Below, in pieces: positions 1-9,225 of a DNA stretch of 34,089 nucleotides. The first letter of the stretch is position 1. Every line of letters begins with the position of its first letter. The notes beneath the pieces were generated by a model. It did not search any database. It was not told the DNA's origin and worked only from the letters and a program-made list of their open reading frames with translations. Location of the stretch: NCBI GenBank assembly GCA_021817945.1, contig JAKAFL010000037.1, forward strand, positions 1 through 34,089, read 5' to 3'. A program made the position numbers and the translations under genes. Source of the stretch: a bacterium. GTDB taxonomy: Bacteria > Verrucomicrobiota > Verrucomicrobiia > Limisphaerales > UBA11358.

Positions 1-2
1 AG

Positions 3-101
3 CGCAAGGCGCGGGGATACCGATCCACGGAGTATCAGATCGCGATGCTCTACTTTGTCGCTGGCAAGTTGGAGGTTCCATACTATAACTACCATGAATA
101 A
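3..101 (+). CDS. C-terminal fragment of an insertion-sequence transposase (ISL3-like)
   Basis: An open frame enters from the left edge and stops with TAA at 99-101, giving 32 residues that begin RKARGYRSTEYQIAMLYF and end in VPYYNYHE. The basic KARGYR segment followed by a hydrophobic LYFVAGKL stretch resembles the extreme C-terminus of ISL3/IS204-type DDE transposases. I recognise this from memory and it is only a short match. The start and catalytic residues lie outside the window, so it cannot be said whether the element is intact. It may mark the boundary of a mobile element with the carbohydrate block. Confidence 0.5.
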   Translation, partial: RKARGYRSTEYQIAMLYFVAGKLEVPYYNYHE

Positions 102-134
102 CTACCCATTAAAAACGTCGAGGAACCGATTTTT

Positions 135-200
135 CCAAAGAGCTTGGGCCCGGTAGATTGGGGCAATTAGCCTTTTGAATTTCCTTTTTCGGGTTGAAAC
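135..200 (+). repeat. Partial copy of dispersed repeat A
   Basis: The stretch around GCCCGGTAGATTGGGGCA and the following CCTTTTGAATTTCCTTTTTC closely matches the distal end of repeat A seen at 11940-12000, 14125-14180 and 14775-14830. The rest of 102-303, between the transposase fragment and the end of the AraC gene, shows no convincing gene. Confidence 0.6.
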
Positions 201-303
201 AGCCAGTAAGAACGCTCCCATTTGAGCTGACGGACAGCAAAATAGTTGGAATGCATCATGAAAACACAGCATTGCCGCGCCACGTCGCCTGGAGGGTTGC
301 AGG

Positions 304-1248
304 TCAGCCTTTGCGGGTTTTCCGGTATTCCATGGGGGACATCTCATTAATCCGGCGGAACAACCTCGAAAAATAAAGCGGGTCCTCGTGGCCTACCAAT
401 CCGGCAACAACTTTCACACTCCAGCCAGTCGTATCAAGCAGTTGGCAGGCCCTGTGCATGCGAAGCCTATTAAAATATTCCACGGGTGCAAAACCCGTTT
501 GTCCTTTGAATAGCGCGGTGTAACGGGAGCGCGATAAACCGGCCATGGCGGCGAATGAATCCAATTTCAACGGCTGGTCCAGGTGCTGTTTCATGTAGCA
601 GATGGTCCGGGCTATTTTTTGAGTTGCATCGGTCTGGTCCACCCAGGATTCGCGGCGGTGGTTTATGGTGACGGCCAAAAGATGCGCCAAAGCATGCGAG
701 GCCTGCAGCAACTGGGAAAAACCGTAGCCTTGCTCCATGGCGCCCAGGACTTCCTCAAATAATTCCAGCCATTGCGTGTCGTCCCCAAGCAGAGCCACGG
801 GCCGATCCATGGAGACATTCAAACCTGCAAGGTACTGGGTGATGCACGCGCCTTGCGCATGAAACCAGTGGATGGTCCACGGTTTGCCCTTCATCGCCCC
901 GTAACAATGTGGAATGCGTGGCGGCACCACCAGCAACCCGCCTGGTTGCACGGAATGCCGCGATCCGTTCATCTCGCACCAACCCGCCCCGCGGACACAG
1001 TAGATGAAGATGGCCTGGTCCGCCCCGTTTGGGCGTTCGCGCAAATGCCCAGCCGCCCGTGGAAAATATCCGGCATCCGTAGGCATCAAGCCCCGCAGCA
1101 GGGTCTGTTCCGAAGCCTGCCTGAGGACGGAGCGTGGAATCACGGCGATTCGCTGGCCCCTAAAACCATCGCCCTTCTGGCGCAAATTCATCTCAATCAT
1201 GATGGCAAAAACAGGAAAATAATCCATATCATTTGGACCATCATCCAT
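304..1248 (-). CDS. AraC/XylS-family transcriptional regulator
   Basis: This 314-residue protein has the two-part build of AraC sugar regulators. An N-terminal cupin sensor domain lies at about residues 45-190, including the RERPNGADQAIFIYCVRGAG and PPRIPHCYGA segments. A double helix-turn-helix lies at about 215-310, with LDSFAAMAGLSRSRYTALFK as the first HTH and VAGLVGHEDPLYFSRLFRR as the second, signature one. It is transcribed away from the glycoside operon that begins at 1358, with a 109-bp shared intergenic region. It is therefore the obvious candidate regulator of that operon, probably responding to a sugar ligand; this is inferred from position. Several in-frame ATGs lie near the start (residues 1, 8, 17 and 20). 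MNLRQKGDG at residue 20 is an equally plausible start because the first 19 residues are not typical of the family. Confidence 0.93.
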   Translation of the reverse strand: MDDGPNDMDYFPVFAIMIEMNLRQKGDGFRGQRIAVIPRSVLRQASEQTLLRGLMPTDAGYFPRAAGHLRERPNGADQAIFIYCVRGAGWCEMNGSRHSVQPGGLLVVPPRIPHCYGAMKGKPWTIHWFHAQGACITQYLAGLNVSMDRPVALLGDDTQWLELFEEVLGAMEQGYGFSQLLQASHALAHLLAVTINHRRESWVDQTDATQKIARTICYMKQHLDQPLKLDSFAAMAGLSRSRYTALFKGQTGFAPVEYFNRLRMHRACQLLDTTGWSVKVVAGLVGHEDPLYFSRLFRRINEMSPMEYRKTRKG

Positions 1249-1357
1249 TGCCCAAAATCCATGGCCGGGGCAAATTGACTTTGATCAAGCAACCCAATGC
1301 GCGGCAGGTTCCGGCAACGGCGCCCGGCGTGCCTCGCTGGACAATCGAGTCATATCA
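1249..1357. promoter_or_regulatory. Divergent control region between the AraC gene and the glycoside operon
   Basis: This 109-bp gap separates the start of the minus-strand regulator from the plus-strand operon, so it must hold both promoters and presumably the AraC operator. A TTGACT box followed by a short TTTGATCAAG near-palindrome lies around 1275-1290. I could not pair it with a convincing -10 element. No strong ribosome binding site precedes the ATG at 1358. The assignment rests on gene geometry, not on recognised operator sites. Confidence 0.45.
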
Positions 1358-4300
1358 ATGAAAAGCGGAAAAATAGTTCAAGTGAAGACGGGGAAAATCG
1401 CCCTGCCAACATACATGCCCGCCCCTCCCGACAAGAACCCGATGTTTCTTGAAAAGCGCGTTTACCAGGGCAGCAGCGGCAGGGTGTATCCCCTGCCCTT
1501 TACCGACCGCATTTCAGAAAAGGCGGAAAGCCGCTCCTGGAAAGCGGTCTGGATTGAAAACGAATATTTGCGCGTGCTCGTTCTGCCTGAAATTGGCGGG
1601 CGCATTCACGCCATCCTGGACAAGACCACCGGCTACGACCTGGTGTACAATCAGCCCGTGATCAAGCCCGCCTTGGTGGGCCTCGCCGGACCGTGGATAT
1701 CCGGGGGCATCGAATTCAACTGGCCGCAGCACCACCGGCCAGCAACCTTCCTGGCTGTGGAAATTGAGGTTGAAAAGCATGCCGATGGCTCCGCAACCAT
1801 CTGGTGCAGCGATCATGACCCGATGTCTCGAATGAAAGGCATGCACGGTGTCTGCCTGCATCCAGGGAAAGCCCTCGTGGAACTCAAAGTGCGGGCCTAC
1901 AACCGCACTCCTCTCACTCAGACATTTCTTTGGTGGGCCAATGTTGCAACACGCGTGCATGAAGCCTACCAAAGCTTTTTCCCGCCCGACGTGGCCCATG
2001 TGGCTGATCATGCCCGGCGCTCCATGAGCGAATACCCGCTGGCCATGGGACAATATTACGGCGTCAACTATGCCGAACGCGGGCGCAAGGGCATCCCTGC
2101 TGGCGAAAAACCCTCCCGCTTCGTTCCTCCCCATGCGGGAGGCTCGGCGCCAGTGGACTACGCAGCCAATGACCTCTCTTTTTATGCCAACATCCCCGTG
2201 CCCACATCCTACATGTGCGTGGGTAGCAAGGAGGATTTTTTTGGCGGCTACGACCACGCAGCGCAGGCAGGCATCGTCCATATTGCCAACCACCACATCT
2301 CACCCGGAAAAAAGCAGTGGACTTGGGGCAATCATGAATTTGGTTACGCGTGGGATCGCAACTTGACTGAAAAGGATGAAAAGGGCGTGTTTGGACCTTA
2401 TATCGAGATCATGGCAGGCGTTTACACGGACAACCAGCCTGATTTCAGCTTTCTTCAGCCCGGCGAGACCAAAACCTGGAGCCAGTATTGGTACCCCATC
2501 AACAAGATCGGACCTGCCCAGCAGGCGAACCTGAATGCGGCCGCCAGCCTGAAGGCCCGCGATGGAAAAATAGGGTTGGGCATCTCGACCACGCAGACAT
2601 TTGCCCGCGCCTCCATCCGGCTTCTGGCCAGGGGTGAAACGCTTTTCGCTTCCACCGAGGACCTCGCACCTGAACACCCCTTTCTCAAGGAACTCACATT
2701 GCCAGGCGGCATTTTGGAAACCGACCTCCTGCTCCGGGCCAGCGATTCAATCGGAAATGAAATCATCACCCTCCAACCCAGGCCTCGCATTGGGGGCAAG
2801 GCTCCACTGCCAGCCACTGAACCTCCCGCGCCTGCCGAAATTTCCACCAACGAGGAACTCTTCATCACTGGACTGCATCTGGACCAGTACCGGCACGCGA
2901 CGAGATCCCCGTTGATTTATTGGCGCGAGGCCTTGCACCGCGACCCGCTGGATGCGCGCTGCAACAATGCCCTGGGTGTTTGGCATTATAAACGCGGTGA
3001 GTTTGCCATCGCCGAAAAACATCTTCGACACGCCATTCAAAGGCTCACGCTGCGAAATGCCAACCCCTGCGATGGCGAACCGCTTTATCACCTTGGCCTG
3101 GCCTTGCGCGAGCTGGGCCGCGATGACGACGCCTATGCCGCCTTTTACAAGGCCACATGGAACCAAGCCTGGGCCGGCGCTGGATTCCATGCCCTGGCAG
3201 AATTGGACTGTCGCAGGCTCCAATGGATGGTTGCACTGGAGCATTTGGACCGGTCATTGCGCCTGGATGCCGATAACCTGAGGGCGCGCAATTTGAAGGT
3301 GATTGTCCTGCGCAAACTTCACCGCCAGGCCGAGGCGGATGGTTTTCTCCGGGAAACCCTGGCCATGGATCCGCTCGATGCGTTGGCTCGGCACCTCGCT
3401 CATGGCAAGCTGCGGTGTGACCTCCAAATTCGCCTGGATCTGGCCCACGACCTGGCCAGGCCGGGCTTATGGACGGAGGCCAAGGAGGTTCTTCGGGACC
3501 TCCCCACTCAAGAAACCGACCTGCCCGATCAAAGCTGGGGCGCCAGACCCCTGATCCATTACACCCTCGGCTGGCTGGAGGAATTGACTGGAAATTCCAA
3601 GGCAGCCGCCCAGGAATTCAAGCAGGCCGCCGCCCAGCCGCCGGACTACTGTTTCCCTTCCCGCATTGAGGAAATTTCCGTGCTGGAAGCCGCCATGAAA
3701 CACAATCCAGCAGACCCCCGGGCGCCTTATTACTTGGGAAACCTCCTCTACGACCGCCGCCGCCATGAAGAAGCCATCCGGCTCTGGGAAAAGGCCGCCA
3801 AGCTTGACCCCGACTTCTCGATCACCTGGCGCAATTTGGGCATAGGCTGGTTCAACATCCATGGCACACCTCAAAAAGCCCGGACGGCCTATGATCGCGC
3901 CCTCAAAGCCAATCCATCCGATGCGCGCCTGCTCTATGAGCGCGACCAACTCTGGAAACGCACCGGGGAAAAGCCGGCGAAGCGTCTTCGCGAACTCACC
4001 CTGCGCCTTGACCTGGTGCTCCAGAGGGATGATTTGAGCGTGGAGCTTTGCGCGCTTTACAATCAGGCGGGAAAACATGACAAGGCGCTGGAATTGATCA
4101 GCTCCCGCCATTTCCAGCCTTGGGAAGGTGGGGAAGGCGGGCCCCTCGGGCAATGGACTCGCGCTCATCTGGGCCTGGGGTATGCGGCACTGAAAATGGG
4201 CGATGCATCCACGGCTCGCCAGCACTTTGCCGCCGCTCTGGAGGCGCCAACCAACCTGGGCGAGGCCAGGCATTTGCTGGCCAACCAGAGCGACACCCAT

Positions 4301-4786
4301 TACTGGCTCGGCTGCGCGCTCGATGCGGATGGGGATGCTACCCAAGCCCGAAATCATTGGCTCGCCGCAGCCTCTTTCAAGGGAGACTTCCAGGAAATGA
4401 GCATTCGCTCTTTCTCAGAACTGACCTGTTACTCCGCATTCGCCTGGGGGCGGCTGGGCCGGCCGGACAAAGCCAGGAGCCTCTTCCGCCAACTGCTGAA
4501 TTACGGACGGGAATTGGAAAAAAAACCGGCCAAAATTGACTATTTTGCCACCTCACTCCCCACCATGCTTTTATTCCACGAAAACCTCCAGAACAGGGCA
4601 AAAATCACGGCTCAATTCCTTCAAGCCCAGGCCCTTTTTGGATTGGGCAATAGGCCGGCATCCACAAAACTAATCGGAAAAGTTTTGGAGTCGGATCCGA
4701 ATCATCCCCTGGCATCTGATTTTTCATCCCAGTTCATGGGCAAAGAGTCATTCAGGCCGTTTGTCCTCATGAGGCGGAGGAAATGA
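1358..4786 (+). CDS. DUF5107 domain protein with long C-terminal TPR array
   Basis: This 1142-residue protein has no signal peptide and is probably cytoplasmic. Residues of about 30-390 match DUF5107, a beta-sandwich domain related in fold to galactose mutarotase-like proteins. Recognisable pieces are LVLPEIGGRIHAI, GGIEFNWPQHHR, WTWGNHEFGYAWDRNLTE and IEIMAGVYTDNQPDFSFLQP. Residues of about 500-1120 form repeated TPR-like helical pairs, for example RCNNALGVWHYKRGEFAIAE, PYYLGNLLYDRRRHEEAIRL and WRNLGIGWFNIHGTPQKA. Such proteins occur beside glycoside hydrolases in Bacteroidota and Verrucomicrobiota, but their reaction is not established. A sugar-binding, mutarotase-like or scaffold role is only inferred. 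It is the first gene of the operon, and the GH35 gene starts 7 bp after its stop codon, which supports co-translation. Confidence 0.9.
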   Translation: MKSGKIVQVKTGKIALPTYMPAPPDKNPMFLEKRVYQGSSGRVYPLPFTDRISEKAESRSWKAVWIENEYLRVLVLPEIGGRIHAILDKTTGYDLVYNQPVIKPALVGLAGPWISGGIEFNWPQHHRPATFLAVEIEVEKHADGSATIWCSDHDPMSRMKGMHGVCLHPGKALVELKVRAYNRTPLTQTFLWWANVATRVHEAYQSFFPPDVAHVADHARRSMSEYPLAMGQYYGVNYAERGRKGIPAGEKPSRFVPPHAGGSAPVDYAANDLSFYANIPVPTSYMCVGSKEDFFGGYDHAAQAGIVHIANHHISPGKKQWTWGNHEFGYAWDRNLTEKDEKGVFGPYIEIMAGVYTDNQPDFSFLQPGETKTWSQYWYPINKIGPAQQANLNAAASLKARDGKIGLGISTTQTFARASIRLLARGETLFASTEDLAPEHPFLKELTLPGGILETDLLLRASDSIGNEIITLQPRPRIGGKAPLPATEPPAPAEISTNEELFITGLHLDQYRHATRSPLIYWREALHRDPLDARCNNALGVWHYKRGEFAIAEKHLRHAIQRLTLRNANPCDGEPLYHLGLALRELGRDDDAYAAFYKATWNQAWAGAGFHALAELDCRRLQWMVALEHLDRSLRLDADNLRARNLKVIVLRKLHRQAEADGFLRETLAMDPLDALARHLAHGKLRCDLQIRLDLAHDLARPGLWTEAKEVLRDLPTQETDLPDQSWGARPLIHYTLGWLEELTGNSKAAAQEFKQAAAQPPDYCFPSRIEEISVLEAAMKHNPADPRAPYYLGNLLYDRRRHEEAIRLWEKAAKLDPDFSITWRNLGIGWFNIHGTPQKARTAYDRALKANPSDARLLYERDQLWKRTGEKPAKRLRELTLRLDLVLQRDDLSVELCALYNQAGKHDKALELISSRHFQPWEGGEGGPLGQWTRAHLGLGYAALKMGDASTARQHFAAALEAPTNLGEARHLLANQSDTHYWLGCALDADGDATQARNHWLAAASFKGDFQEMSIRSFSELTCYSAFAWGRLGRPDKARSLFRQLLNYGRELEKKPAKIDYFATSLPTMLLFHENLQNRAKITAQFLQAQALFGLGNRPASTKLIGKVLESDPNHPLASDFSSQFMGKESFRPFVLMRRRK

Positions 4787-4793
4787 AATAAAG

Positions 4794-7091
4794 GTGACGC
4801 CTGTGGGCTTTGCTGCTTCAATTTTAAAAATCACATTGAAAACAAAATCCCTTTGCGGCCAGATCGCCATTCTAGCCTGGCTTTGCCTGCCACTGCTCCC
4901 CGGCGTCACCTTGCGGGCAGAATTGGTTTCAGCCCGGATCAGCGCCCCACCGCCCGCCCAATCAGATTATTTTAAACTGGGCACAACTCGCAGCCCATCG
5001 GGCCATGAAATCGGCATCAACAGCCAATCCCTCCTTTTCGACGATCGCCCGGTTTTTCCAGTCATGGGCGAGTTTCACTACACGCGAGTGCCTGAATCGG
5101 AATGGCGGGCGGAATTGCTTAAAATGAAGGCGGGCGGGGTGGACATTGTTTCCACCTACGTCTTCTGGATTCACCATGAGGAAATCGAGGGCCAATGGGA
5201 TTGGACTGGAAGGCGCAATTTGCGCCGGTTTGTGCAGACCTGCGGCGGGCTGGGATTGAAAGTTGTGGTTCGGTGCGGCCCCTGGTGCCACGGTGAAGTC
5301 CGCAATGGCGGGTTCCCGGACTGGGTGATGGCCCTCAAAGACTGCAAGCTGCGGTCCACAAACCCCCGATTTTTGGCGCTGGTAAAAACCCTGTATGAGG
5401 CCATTGGAAACCAACTCCAGGGAGAACTCTGGAAAGATGGCGGACCCGTGATCGCCATTCAACTCGATAATGAATATGGCGGGTCCCCCGCCTATCTCAT
5501 GGCTTTGAAAAAACTGGCTCTTCAAGCGGGGTTGGACGTGCCCCTCTACCTCAAAACCGGCTGGCCCGCCATGAAAACACCCGTGCCTCTCGGTGAATTA
5601 ATCCCGCTTTTTGGTGCCTATCCCGATGGCTTTTGGACTCGCAATATCAAGCCCATGGACGGCAATGCCTGGGAAAATTACGCCTTTAAAATCACACGCA
5701 CGGACACCGGTGTGGGAAATGACACCTTGAAGCCAATCCTTTCCGGCGACACCTCTGGAACCGAAAAATATCCCTATCTTACCTGTGAGATTGGCGGCGG
5801 CATGCCCGCCTCCTATCATCGCCGCATCAATTATGACCCGCGTGACGTCGAGGCGGTGGTGCTCACCCAACTCGGCAGTGGCGCCAGTTCCCTGGGTTAC
5901 TACATGTACCACGGCGGCCAAAATCCCATGGGGAAACGCTCCCCACTGCAGGAATCGTCCGCAACCGGTTATCCCAATGACCTGCCTGTGTTTTCATACG
6001 ACTTCAACGCTCCCATAGGCGAATTTGGCCAGATCCACCCCCAATATTATTGGTTGCGCCGGCTGCATCTTTTTCTTCACGATTTCGGCGCGTCATTGGC
6101 GCAAATGCCAGCAACCCTTCCGGACATCCGCCCCACCCGCAAGGACGACCTGTCCACTCTCCGCTGGTCCGTGCGCTCGGACGGTCAAACCGGCTACGTG
6201 TTTGTGAACAATTACCAGCGGCTACAGCCCATGCCGGACAAAAGGGATGTGCAGTTCAAGATGGATCTCCCGGGAGGATCCGTGGTTTTTCCCGCCCGTC
6301 CCATCACCATTCCAGCCAATGACTTTTTCTTCTGGCCCTTTAATCTTCATTTGGATGATGCAGTGCTGGCCTATGCCACCGCGCAACCGGTCTGCCGCGT
6401 GGGCAACACCTGGTTTTTTGCCGAAACGCCCGGAATTCAAGCCGAGTTTTCTTTTGACCCAAAAACCTTGGCGGCTCCCACGCCCATGCCAGCCGATTTT
6501 TGGGTGAAATCTGGAAGGCAGCCCGCCATCACGTTGGAATCCAGGTCGGGGGATGAAATCCATATCGTATTATTGGACACAAAGGATTCCCTGGCATTGG
6601 TGAAAGCGGCGGATGGTCAATCCGTATCCTATGAGATGCCTCAAGCGGAATCCGTGGCACCAGTCGGCACACATCTCCTGCAGTCCGCCGGTCCTGCCCG
6701 CGAAATCCCCCTGAGCCACGGCACCTTTGGAATCGCACTGGCCCCAAGCGATTCAGATTTTACCAATGCCGCCGTGTGGCGCATTCAATTGCCTGCGGAT
6801 TTGGATTTGCAGTCGGATCCCCTGCTCCGAATTCGTTACATTGGGGATGTGGCCAGGCTCGCGCTCAACGGGAAGCTGATTGAGGATAATTTTTACACCG
6901 GGCGCGACTTTGACCTGGGCCTGAAACGCTACGGCAAGTCCATTTTGAAAGGAGATCTCCGGCTTGAAATCCTGCCGCTCCGCAGAAACGCCCCCATCTA
7001 CATTGAGCCCCGAAACCGGCCCGATTTTGGGAGCCAGACTTCGCTTGTGAAATTGCTTTCCATCCAAATTGTCACTATGCACCAAGACTGA
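4794..7091 (+). CDS. Secreted GH35-family beta-galactosidase
   Basis: GH35 enzymes release terminal beta-galactose by a retaining mechanism. Numbered from the GTG at 4794 (765 aa), the TIM-barrel starts near residue 80 with FPVMGEFHYTRVPESEW. It continues through GGVDIVSTYVFWIHHEE and VVVRCGPWCHGEVRNGGFPDW. IAIQLDNEYGG holds the expected acid/base Glu227, and YLTCEIGGGM at 329-337 probably supplies the nucleophile Glu332. C-terminal beta-rich domains follow, as usual. The GTG start leaves an awkward 20-residue lead. A TTG at 4836 would begin MKTKSLCGQIAILAWLCLPL and end in LRA-E, a textbook signal peptide, so the true protein may be 751 aa. The enzyme is predicted to be exported and to feed the sugar transporter encoded next. 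Confidence 0.93.
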   Translation: MTPVGFAASILKITLKTKSLCGQIAILAWLCLPLLPGVTLRAELVSARISAPPPAQSDYFKLGTTRSPSGHEIGINSQSLLFDDRPVFPVMGEFHYTRVPESEWRAELLKMKAGGVDIVSTYVFWIHHEEIEGQWDWTGRRNLRRFVQTCGGLGLKVVVRCGPWCHGEVRNGGFPDWVMALKDCKLRSTNPRFLALVKTLYEAIGNQLQGELWKDGGPVIAIQLDNEYGGSPAYLMALKKLALQAGLDVPLYLKTGWPAMKTPVPLGELIPLFGAYPDGFWTRNIKPMDGNAWENYAFKITRTDTGVGNDTLKPILSGDTSGTEKYPYLTCEIGGGMPASYHRRINYDPRDVEAVVLTQLGSGASSLGYYMYHGGQNPMGKRSPLQESSATGYPNDLPVFSYDFNAPIGEFGQIHPQYYWLRRLHLFLHDFGASLAQMPATLPDIRPTRKDDLSTLRWSVRSDGQTGYVFVNNYQRLQPMPDKRDVQFKMDLPGGSVVFPARPITIPANDFFFWPFNLHLDDAVLAYATAQPVCRVGNTWFFAETPGIQAEFSFDPKTLAAPTPMPADFWVKSGRQPAITLESRSGDEIHIVLLDTKDSLALVKAADGQSVSYEMPQAESVAPVGTHLLQSAGPAREIPLSHGTFGIALAPSDSDFTNAAVWRIQLPADLDLQSDPLLRIRYIGDVARLALNGKLIEDNFYTGRDFDLGLKRYGKSILKGDLRLEILPLRRNAPIYIEPRNRPDFGSQTSLVKLLSIQIVTMHQD

Positions 7092-7116
7092 TTCCCATGG
7101 CAACCGCCCAAACCTC

Positions 7117-8541
7117 ATGACCATGATTTCATCCCCTTCCAGCCCTGTTTCCGACGCGCAAGACGGCTGCCAGCCTGGTTATGTCTGGATGATATCCATC
7201 GTTGCCGCCATGGGCGGCCTTCTCTTTGGTTGGGACTGGGTGGTCATTGGCGGGGCAAAGCCCTTTTTTGAAAGTTACTTCCACATTCAGGATAACGTGC
7301 GAGCTTCTGCCTGGGCCAACAGTTGCGCCCTCATCGGCTGCCTGGTGGGAGCGCTCATGGCAGGGCGTCTGAGCGACCGTTACGGGCGAAAAAAGCTGCT
7401 TCTTGCCTCCGCTCTCTGGTTTGCGGCAACGTCCATTGGAAATGCGCTGGCGCCTGTGTTCAGCCTCTTCATTGCCTGGCGGATTCTTGGTGGCGTAGCC
7501 ATCGGCCTCGCCTCCAATCTTTCGCCCATGTACATTGCCGAAGTAGCCCCCTCCAGCAAGAGGGGCCGTTTGGTCTCCATAAACCAAATGACCATTGTGA
7601 TAGGAGTTCTGGCGGCACAACTGGTCAACTGGCATCTGGTCCGTGATCTTCCTGCGGGAGCTTCGAATGATTTCATCCGTAATTCTTGGTACGGGCAGTT
7701 CGGGTGGCGTTGGATGTTCGCCGTCACGGCACTGCCTTCCGTGCTGTTTTTTCTGGGAATGCTGGTTGTTCCTGAAAGTCCGCGCTGGCTTGCCCGAATG
7801 GGCAAAGCCGTCCAGGCCGGGGATATTCTCAGGCGCATCGGCGGACAGGAATACGCAGCCAGAACCATGAATGACATCACCACCCTCCTCTCCAGCGAGA
7901 GCGACAAGGCGGATTTCAAGGAGCTTTTTCAACCCCGTCCCCTCAAGGTGCTGGTCTTGGGGGTCGGCCTGGCGGTGTTCCAGCAATGGTGCGGCATCAA
8001 TGTCATTTTCAATTACGCGGAGGAAATCTTCAAGGCAGCGGGCTATGACATATCCAATGTCCTGAAGAATATTGCGTTCACGGGATCGGTAAACATGGTC
8101 TTCACCTTTGTCGCTCTCGGCGCGGTGGACAGGTTTGGCCGGCGTCCGCTCATGCTGTTTGGATCTGCAGCACTGGCGGCTATTTACACGGTGCTGGCCT
8201 TTTGCTATCACAGTCATGTGCAAGGCCTGCCCATGTTGCTTCTCGTGCTCGCCGCGATTTCCGCCTACGCCATGTCCCTGGCTCCCGTGACATGGGTGGT
8301 GATCTCGGAGATTTTCCCAAACCGAATGCGCGGCGCGGCCATGTCCCTGGCGGTGTCTGCCCTGTGGCTTGCATGTTTTTTCCTGACTTTCACCTTCCCC
8401 ATGCTGAATGCCTCCCTCGGTGCCTCGGGAACCTTTTTCCTTTACGCGGCGATCTGTCTGGCCGGGTTCTTCTTCATCCAATTCCGGCTGCCCGAAACAA
8501 AAAACAAGTCACTGGAGCAAATCCAGCGTGACGCATACTAA
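7117..8541 (+). CDS. MFS sugar:proton symporter (XylE/GLUT-type)
   Basis: This is a twelve-helix major facilitator protein of the sugar porter family. Diagnostic motifs are GRLSDRYGRKK after helix 2, SPMYIAEVAPSSKRGRLVS, PESPRWLARMGK at the central loop, QQWCGINVIFNYAEEIF in helix 7, DRFGRRPLML, VTWVVISEIFPNRMRGAAMS and the terminal PETKNKSLEQIQ. These are the sugar porter signatures seen in XylE, AraE and GalP. The substrate is inferred from its position after a beta-galactosidase: most likely galactose or a related monosaccharide. The frame extends upstream to a TTG at 7069, overlapping the GH35 stop. The ATG at 7117 (474 aa) begins a more normal N-terminus before helix 1, so I chose it. 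The RraA-like gene starts 15 bp downstream. Confidence 0.93.
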   Translation: MTMISSPSSPVSDAQDGCQPGYVWMISIVAAMGGLLFGWDWVVIGGAKPFFESYFHIQDNVRASAWANSCALIGCLVGALMAGRLSDRYGRKKLLLASALWFAATSIGNALAPVFSLFIAWRILGGVAIGLASNLSPMYIAEVAPSSKRGRLVSINQMTIVIGVLAAQLVNWHLVRDLPAGASNDFIRNSWYGQFGWRWMFAVTALPSVLFFLGMLVVPESPRWLARMGKAVQAGDILRRIGGQEYAARTMNDITTLLSSESDKADFKELFQPRPLKVLVLGVGLAVFQQWCGINVIFNYAEEIFKAAGYDISNVLKNIAFTGSVNMVFTFVALGAVDRFGRRPLMLFGSAALAAIYTVLAFCYHSHVQGLPMLLLVLAAISAYAMSLAPVTWVVISEIFPNRMRGAAMSLAVSALWLACFFLTFTFPMLNASLGASGTFFLYAAICLAGFFFIQFRLPETKNKSLEQIQRDAY

Positions 8542-8556
8542 ACCCGCCTGCCTTTC

Positions 8557-9225
8557 ATGCCCAGACTTTGGAAATCCGACCCCGAGCTTTTTGCCTTGAT
8601 ACGCCAGGAACTCTACACCCCCGTGGTGGGAGACATCATTGACTCCATGGGCTGCCTGCGCCAGTTCCTGCCTCAGCCCATCCAGCCCATGCGCGAGGAG
8701 ATGAAACTGGCGGGCCGCGCCATGCCGGTTGTGATGGTGGATGTTTACGGGACCCAGAAGAAACCGTTTGGAAAGCTGACCGAGGCGCTGGACCAGCTTG
8801 CGCCAGATGAGGTTTACCTGGCTACAGGCGGCGAAATGCGATGCGCCTATTGGGGCGAAATTCTCACCGCCACCGCCCGCACCCGGGGAGCGGCTGGCGC
8901 AGTCATCAATGGCTTTCACAGGGACTCCCCCCAGGTGCTGGCACAGAACTGGCCGGTTTTCAGCCGCGGACGCTACGCGCAGGACTCCGCCGTGCGGACA
9001 CAAGTGGCTGATTATCGTTGCCCGATTGATTGCGGCGGGGTTTGGGTGGAGCCGGGCGACCTCGTTTTTGGAGACTTGGACGGGGTGGTGATCATCCCCC
9101 GCCGTCATGAGGAGGAAGTGATTCAAAAAGCACTTGAAAAAGCGCGCGGCGAAAAAATGGTTCGCAAGGAAATTGAATCCGGAATGTCGAGCACGGAGGC
9201 ATTTAAAAAATATGGAATCCTTTAA
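8557..9225 (+). CDS. RraA-family protein (aldolase/decarboxylase-like)
   Basis: This 222-residue protein belongs to the RraA / dimethylmenaquinone-methyltransferase-like family. Seen in the sequence: [14 protein letters not shown] at the N-terminus, [17 protein letters not shown], and [10 protein letters not shown] with Arg122-Asp123, the usual metal- and substrate-contacting pair. The late [19 protein letters not shown] signature is also present. Family members include 4-hydroxy-4-methyl-2-oxoglutarate aldolases and oxaloacetate decarboxylases, and also non-catalytic RNase E regulators. Its place between a transporter and a sugar-acid dehydratase favours a catalytic role on a 2-keto acid, perhaps the cleavage step. 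This is inference. Its last 14 bp overlap the next gene, so the two are probably translationally coupled. Confidence 0.88.
   Translation: MPRLWKSDPELFALIRQELYTPVVGDIIDSMGCLRQFLPQPIQPMREEMKLAGRAMPVVMVDVYGTQKKPFGKLTEALDQLAPDEVYLATGGEMRCAYWGEILTATARTRGAAGAVINGFHRDSPQVLAQNWPVFSRGRYAQDSAVRTQVADYRCPIDCGGVWVEPGDLVFGDLDGVVIIPRRHEEEVIQKALEKARGEKMVRKEIESGMSSTEAFKKYGIL

Noticed and set aside
1514..2296. Long minus-strand frame inside the DUF5107 gene
   Set aside because: It is antisense to a clear conserved protein and shows no recognisable domain; similar shadows occur in most GC-rich genes here.
7129..8481. 450-codon minus-strand frame opposite the sugar transporter
   Set aside because: It has a charged, low-complexity composition and no domains; the transporter on the other strand has every family motif.
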